A DNA stretch of 64,000 nucleotides from Bacteroidota bacterium (GTDB lineage Bacteria > Bacteroidota > Bacteroidia > Flavobacteriales > Flavobacteriaceae), in assembly GCA_018267095.1 (NCBI GenBank), contig JAFDZC010000006.1, positions 434,001 through 498,000 of the forward strand, in the 5' to 3' direction. Below the pieces are notes generated by a model that did no database searches, was not told the origin of the DNA, and saw only the letters and a list, made by a program, of their open reading frames with translations. Position numbers and translations under genes: made by a program. This document shows, in pieces, positions 63,201-64,000 of the stretch; positions within the stretch are counted from its first letter, which is position 1, and each line of letters begins with the position of its first letter.

Positions 63201-63554
63201 TTGGTTAATGCTGTCTACATCAATCACTAAAGGTTGAATAGTATTGTTAATGGTCGTTTGCAACTCTTGTGTGGTGGTTACCCCATTAACCGTCTCTTTG
63301 GCAATAATTTTATAAGTACCTGCCGAAAGCCCACCCAAATTAGTACTAGTCACTGTAGCTAACGGAACCGATAGATTCGGGAGTTTATATACTTCATAGA
63401 CAATGGTTCCGTTTGGATCGGCGTTGGTAGCCGAAAAATTCAACGCTCCGTTGCCTGAACAACTTTCGTTGGTGGTGGCCACTGTAAATGAAAATGCATT
63501 TCCAATCAAAGGCATCAGCCCAAGCAAATACATTGTAATAAACCATTTTTTCAT
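60255..63554 (-). CDS. T9SS type B sorting-domain surface protein
   Basis: A 1099-residue exported protein from the ATG at 63554 (the frame opens at a TTG two codons earlier). A signal peptide (cleavage near GNAF) is followed by a series of Ig/PKD-like domains, several with repeated D-x-C-G motifs (FDACGTG, LDACGS, TDACGRS, INNCGDT, GIDQCGF, VEDSCGN), and by a gliding-motility C-terminal domain (about 1010-1099: FFTPNDDGYNDTWFIENG, YIYDRYGKLI, DYWFVV, GHFALKR). Type B domains usually require a PorP/SprF partner, which is absent near this gene. A 19-base perfect palindrome lies just upstream. Confidence 0.9.
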   Translation of the reverse strand: MKKWFITMYLLGLMPLIGNAFSFTVATTNESCSGNGALNFSATNADPNGTIVYEVYKLPNLSVPLATVTSTNLGGLSAGTYKIIAKETVNGVTTTQELQTTINNTIQPLVIDVDSINQACSANSNIVVNAVSGTPVNYEIFSGPVTFPLQTSNTFDNLPVGVYRIRVFDACGTGVVSTFTVTLNVTGLNIAQPSFTNTNPPSCNFTVVEHTINPANGTVIGYPLQIEFVVHPPGGAPDQTFNSVLNNGNLSSEQISETLPAFPNQDFNYDVNILDACGSTFTQNFLVTNNINLLPTIYDLDCNTYYFELKATNFTPPYNLNFSTFPAGFDPTTFTANYPGPYITDIVPFGDVNLHTPVGNYEVTITDACGRSKLLSFNIINLPSVPTATATNNGCSTNSGTIYINIVGYKVVTATVLSAPATYPFPLPHDVSLSVDPLTGTMTLNSVPLGDYSIQVINNCGDTMAPLLITVPPYADQGMGSEQRPGCALGQGSIRIWSNNIGLTSLKIIAAPSTFNQTLPFDASANITGNGSCYLNNLTPGSYTFSGIDQCGFANQITVTVDGYTITNSTFSLQENCGSFDIPFNFVSNATAGETYWLQKEISPNQWGHPGSLQPYTEGTIPDGNNSFQLTNNSTNYNLSFNGVFRIVRSFFSFNNGMDITNNGLGADKSCIEILSPTLSFNQVLEITDAYRMPCTNNGNLDVIIEANGKNPIHFTIVDKDGQPFFLDNFNSNIFYNLPPGVYTFQVEDSCGNIVNRIFDVNTLLSLVQIGHPANILQCYSVITGNETFDLTQQTSVIMNNQSTSDFTLSYHPSLVDAQNNTNRINNLTAYNPNTNPATIYARMIYNAVSNCYETVSFDLIAGQTPVIALNPLYKSCFSNPINLDASAGNLPSTTYNWSDGTTQPTITVTQSGITNLTITATNDYGNGQVCTNTQNIEVHISETPIIDHLETSDWTENENSIAVYTQNSGQFEYSLDGTNYQDSSVFTGLEPGIYTVYVRDKLGCGIDTESIWLLYYPNFFTPNDDGYNDTWFIENGALEPNMTVYIYDRYGKLITGLDKTNPKWDGQYNGNQAVSTDYWFVVNRQDGRVHKGHFALKR

Positions 63555-63577
63555 AAGCAATCACAACTTTTTTGGGG

Positions 63578-63596
63578 TATGAATCTCAGATTCATA
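63578..63596. promoter_or_regulatory. 19-base perfect palindrome upstream of the type B protein gene
   Basis: TATGAATCT-C-AGATTCATA, 23 bases before the start codon at 63554. The single-base centre favours an operator over an RNA hairpin. Confidence 0.5.
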
Positions 63597-63629
63597 AACG
63601 TTTTTATTGAGCAAAAATTTTACAAGGGT

Positions 63630-64000
63630 TTATAATTTATGTAATATTTCCGCGGCTTGTTCTAAAGTTTCATTTTTCTTGGCAAAACAAAATCGAATGT
63701 GTTTTTGATCTTGCTCATCTTGACGAAAAGGACACACTGGAATCACAGCAATTCTGTACTCTTGAACCAATTTTAAGGTAAAATCAATTTCGTTTGCATC
63801 GCTGAGGTGCGCATATGAAGCCAACTGAAAATAAGAACCTTCGCAAGGCAATAAATCAAATCGAGAACCTAAAAGTAAATCTCTGAAATAATCTCGTTTG
63901 GTTTGATAAAAAGCACTTACCAGAGCCGTTACATCTTCTGATAAATAAGCATCGATGGCTTGTTGGGCTAATCCGTTCACACAAAAAACCAAATATTGAT
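63630..64000 (-). CDS. Methionine/kynurenine-type aminotransferase (N-terminal part outside the window)
   Basis: The C-terminal 123 or so residues of a PLP aminotransferase of fold type I. The frame is open to the window end, where the minus strand gives a QYLVFCVNGLAQQA stretch, then AIDAYLSEDV, YQTKRDYFRDLLLGSRFDLLPCEGSYFQLASYAHLSD, EYRIAVIPVCPFRQDEQDQKHIRFCFAKKNETLEQAAEIL. This matches the small domain of YbdL-like methionine aminotransferases, with the substrate-binding arginine in IRFCFAK. The start and the PLP lysine lie outside, so the substrate assignment is tentative. Confidence 0.85.
   Translation of the reverse strand, partial: QYLVFCVNGLAQQAIDAYLSEDVTALVSAFYQTKRDYFRDLLLGSRFDLLPCEGSYFQLASYAHLSDANEIDFTLKLVQEYRIAVIPVCPFRQDEQDQKHIRFCFAKKNETLEQAAEILHKL

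Noticed and set aside
1-64000. tRNA, tmRNA, SRP or RNase P RNA genes, CRISPR arrays, prophage
   Set aside because: Intergenic stretches were read on both strands; none shows the TTCGA loop context, conserved RNA cores, evenly spaced repeats or phage structural genes.

Overview
The window is a chromosomal segment of a member of the Bacteroidota, most likely a Flavobacteriaceae species close to Flavobacterium. The evidence is several type IX secretion (T9SS) cargo proteins with type A and type B C-terminal sorting domains, PorP/SprF and PorE-like partners, a TonB receptor/DUF4249 pair, a PafA phosphatase, promoter -7 boxes of the TAnnTTTG type, and the parA-parB-DUF5683-dapB-lepB gene order. 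No tRNA, rRNA, CRISPR array, prophage or intact insertion sequence was found.

Layout. 1-8456: a large modular type B adhesin (5' end outside the window) followed by its likely secretion partner (PorP/SprF) and a PorE-like OmpA protein. 8584-11440: PafA phosphatase and a type A secreted propeller protein. 11441-17222: lysA, sucC, DUF1456, a secreted esterase, an Hsp20 chaperone, a TerB-like protein and a hotdog thioesterase. 17223-18489: 1.27 kb without a convincing gene. 18490-22644: uvrB, a Nudix hydrolase, a secreted unknown and thiamine pyrophosphokinase. 22866-25322: a single-polypeptide restriction-modification enzyme, bracketed by short direct repeats. 25521-29447: a small membrane protein and a TonB receptor/DUF4249 pair. 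29676-34493: icd, rplS, trmD, DUF1569, a cyclophilin-FKBP fusion and a haem-binding lipoprotein. 34546-37804: glycogen synthesis (glgC, glgA) with a redoxin. 37885-44731: csaA, then a minus-strand row rhodanese/thioredoxin, DUF2461, glycosyltransferase, asparagine synthase, murB, with recF upstream. 44895-50867: plus-strand row TPR protein, ribH, mutL, two rhomboid proteases and an EEP-family phosphatase. 50864-56003: minus-strand row parA, parB, DUF5683, dapB, lepB, WbqC. 56492-64000: an SDR enzyme, three exported proteins (lipoprotein, T9SS type A, T9SS type B) and a truncated aminotransferase.

Most genes are ordinary core genes packed into operons with 1-4 base overlaps, and several convergent pairs share palindromic stop codons. 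The unusual content is between the genes. There are phased degenerate micro-repeat arrays with periods of 7, 8 and 9 bases whose cores are AATT, TGAG and GTTTA. Several begin exactly at a start or stop codon, and one supplies the last three codons and the stop of uvrB. There is also a roughly 100-base hairpin element in three copies, each pointing at the following gene, two larger palindromic elements, and perfect dyads in the leaders of three neighbouring exported-protein genes and of hsp20. These repeats are the best candidates for undescribed biology here.
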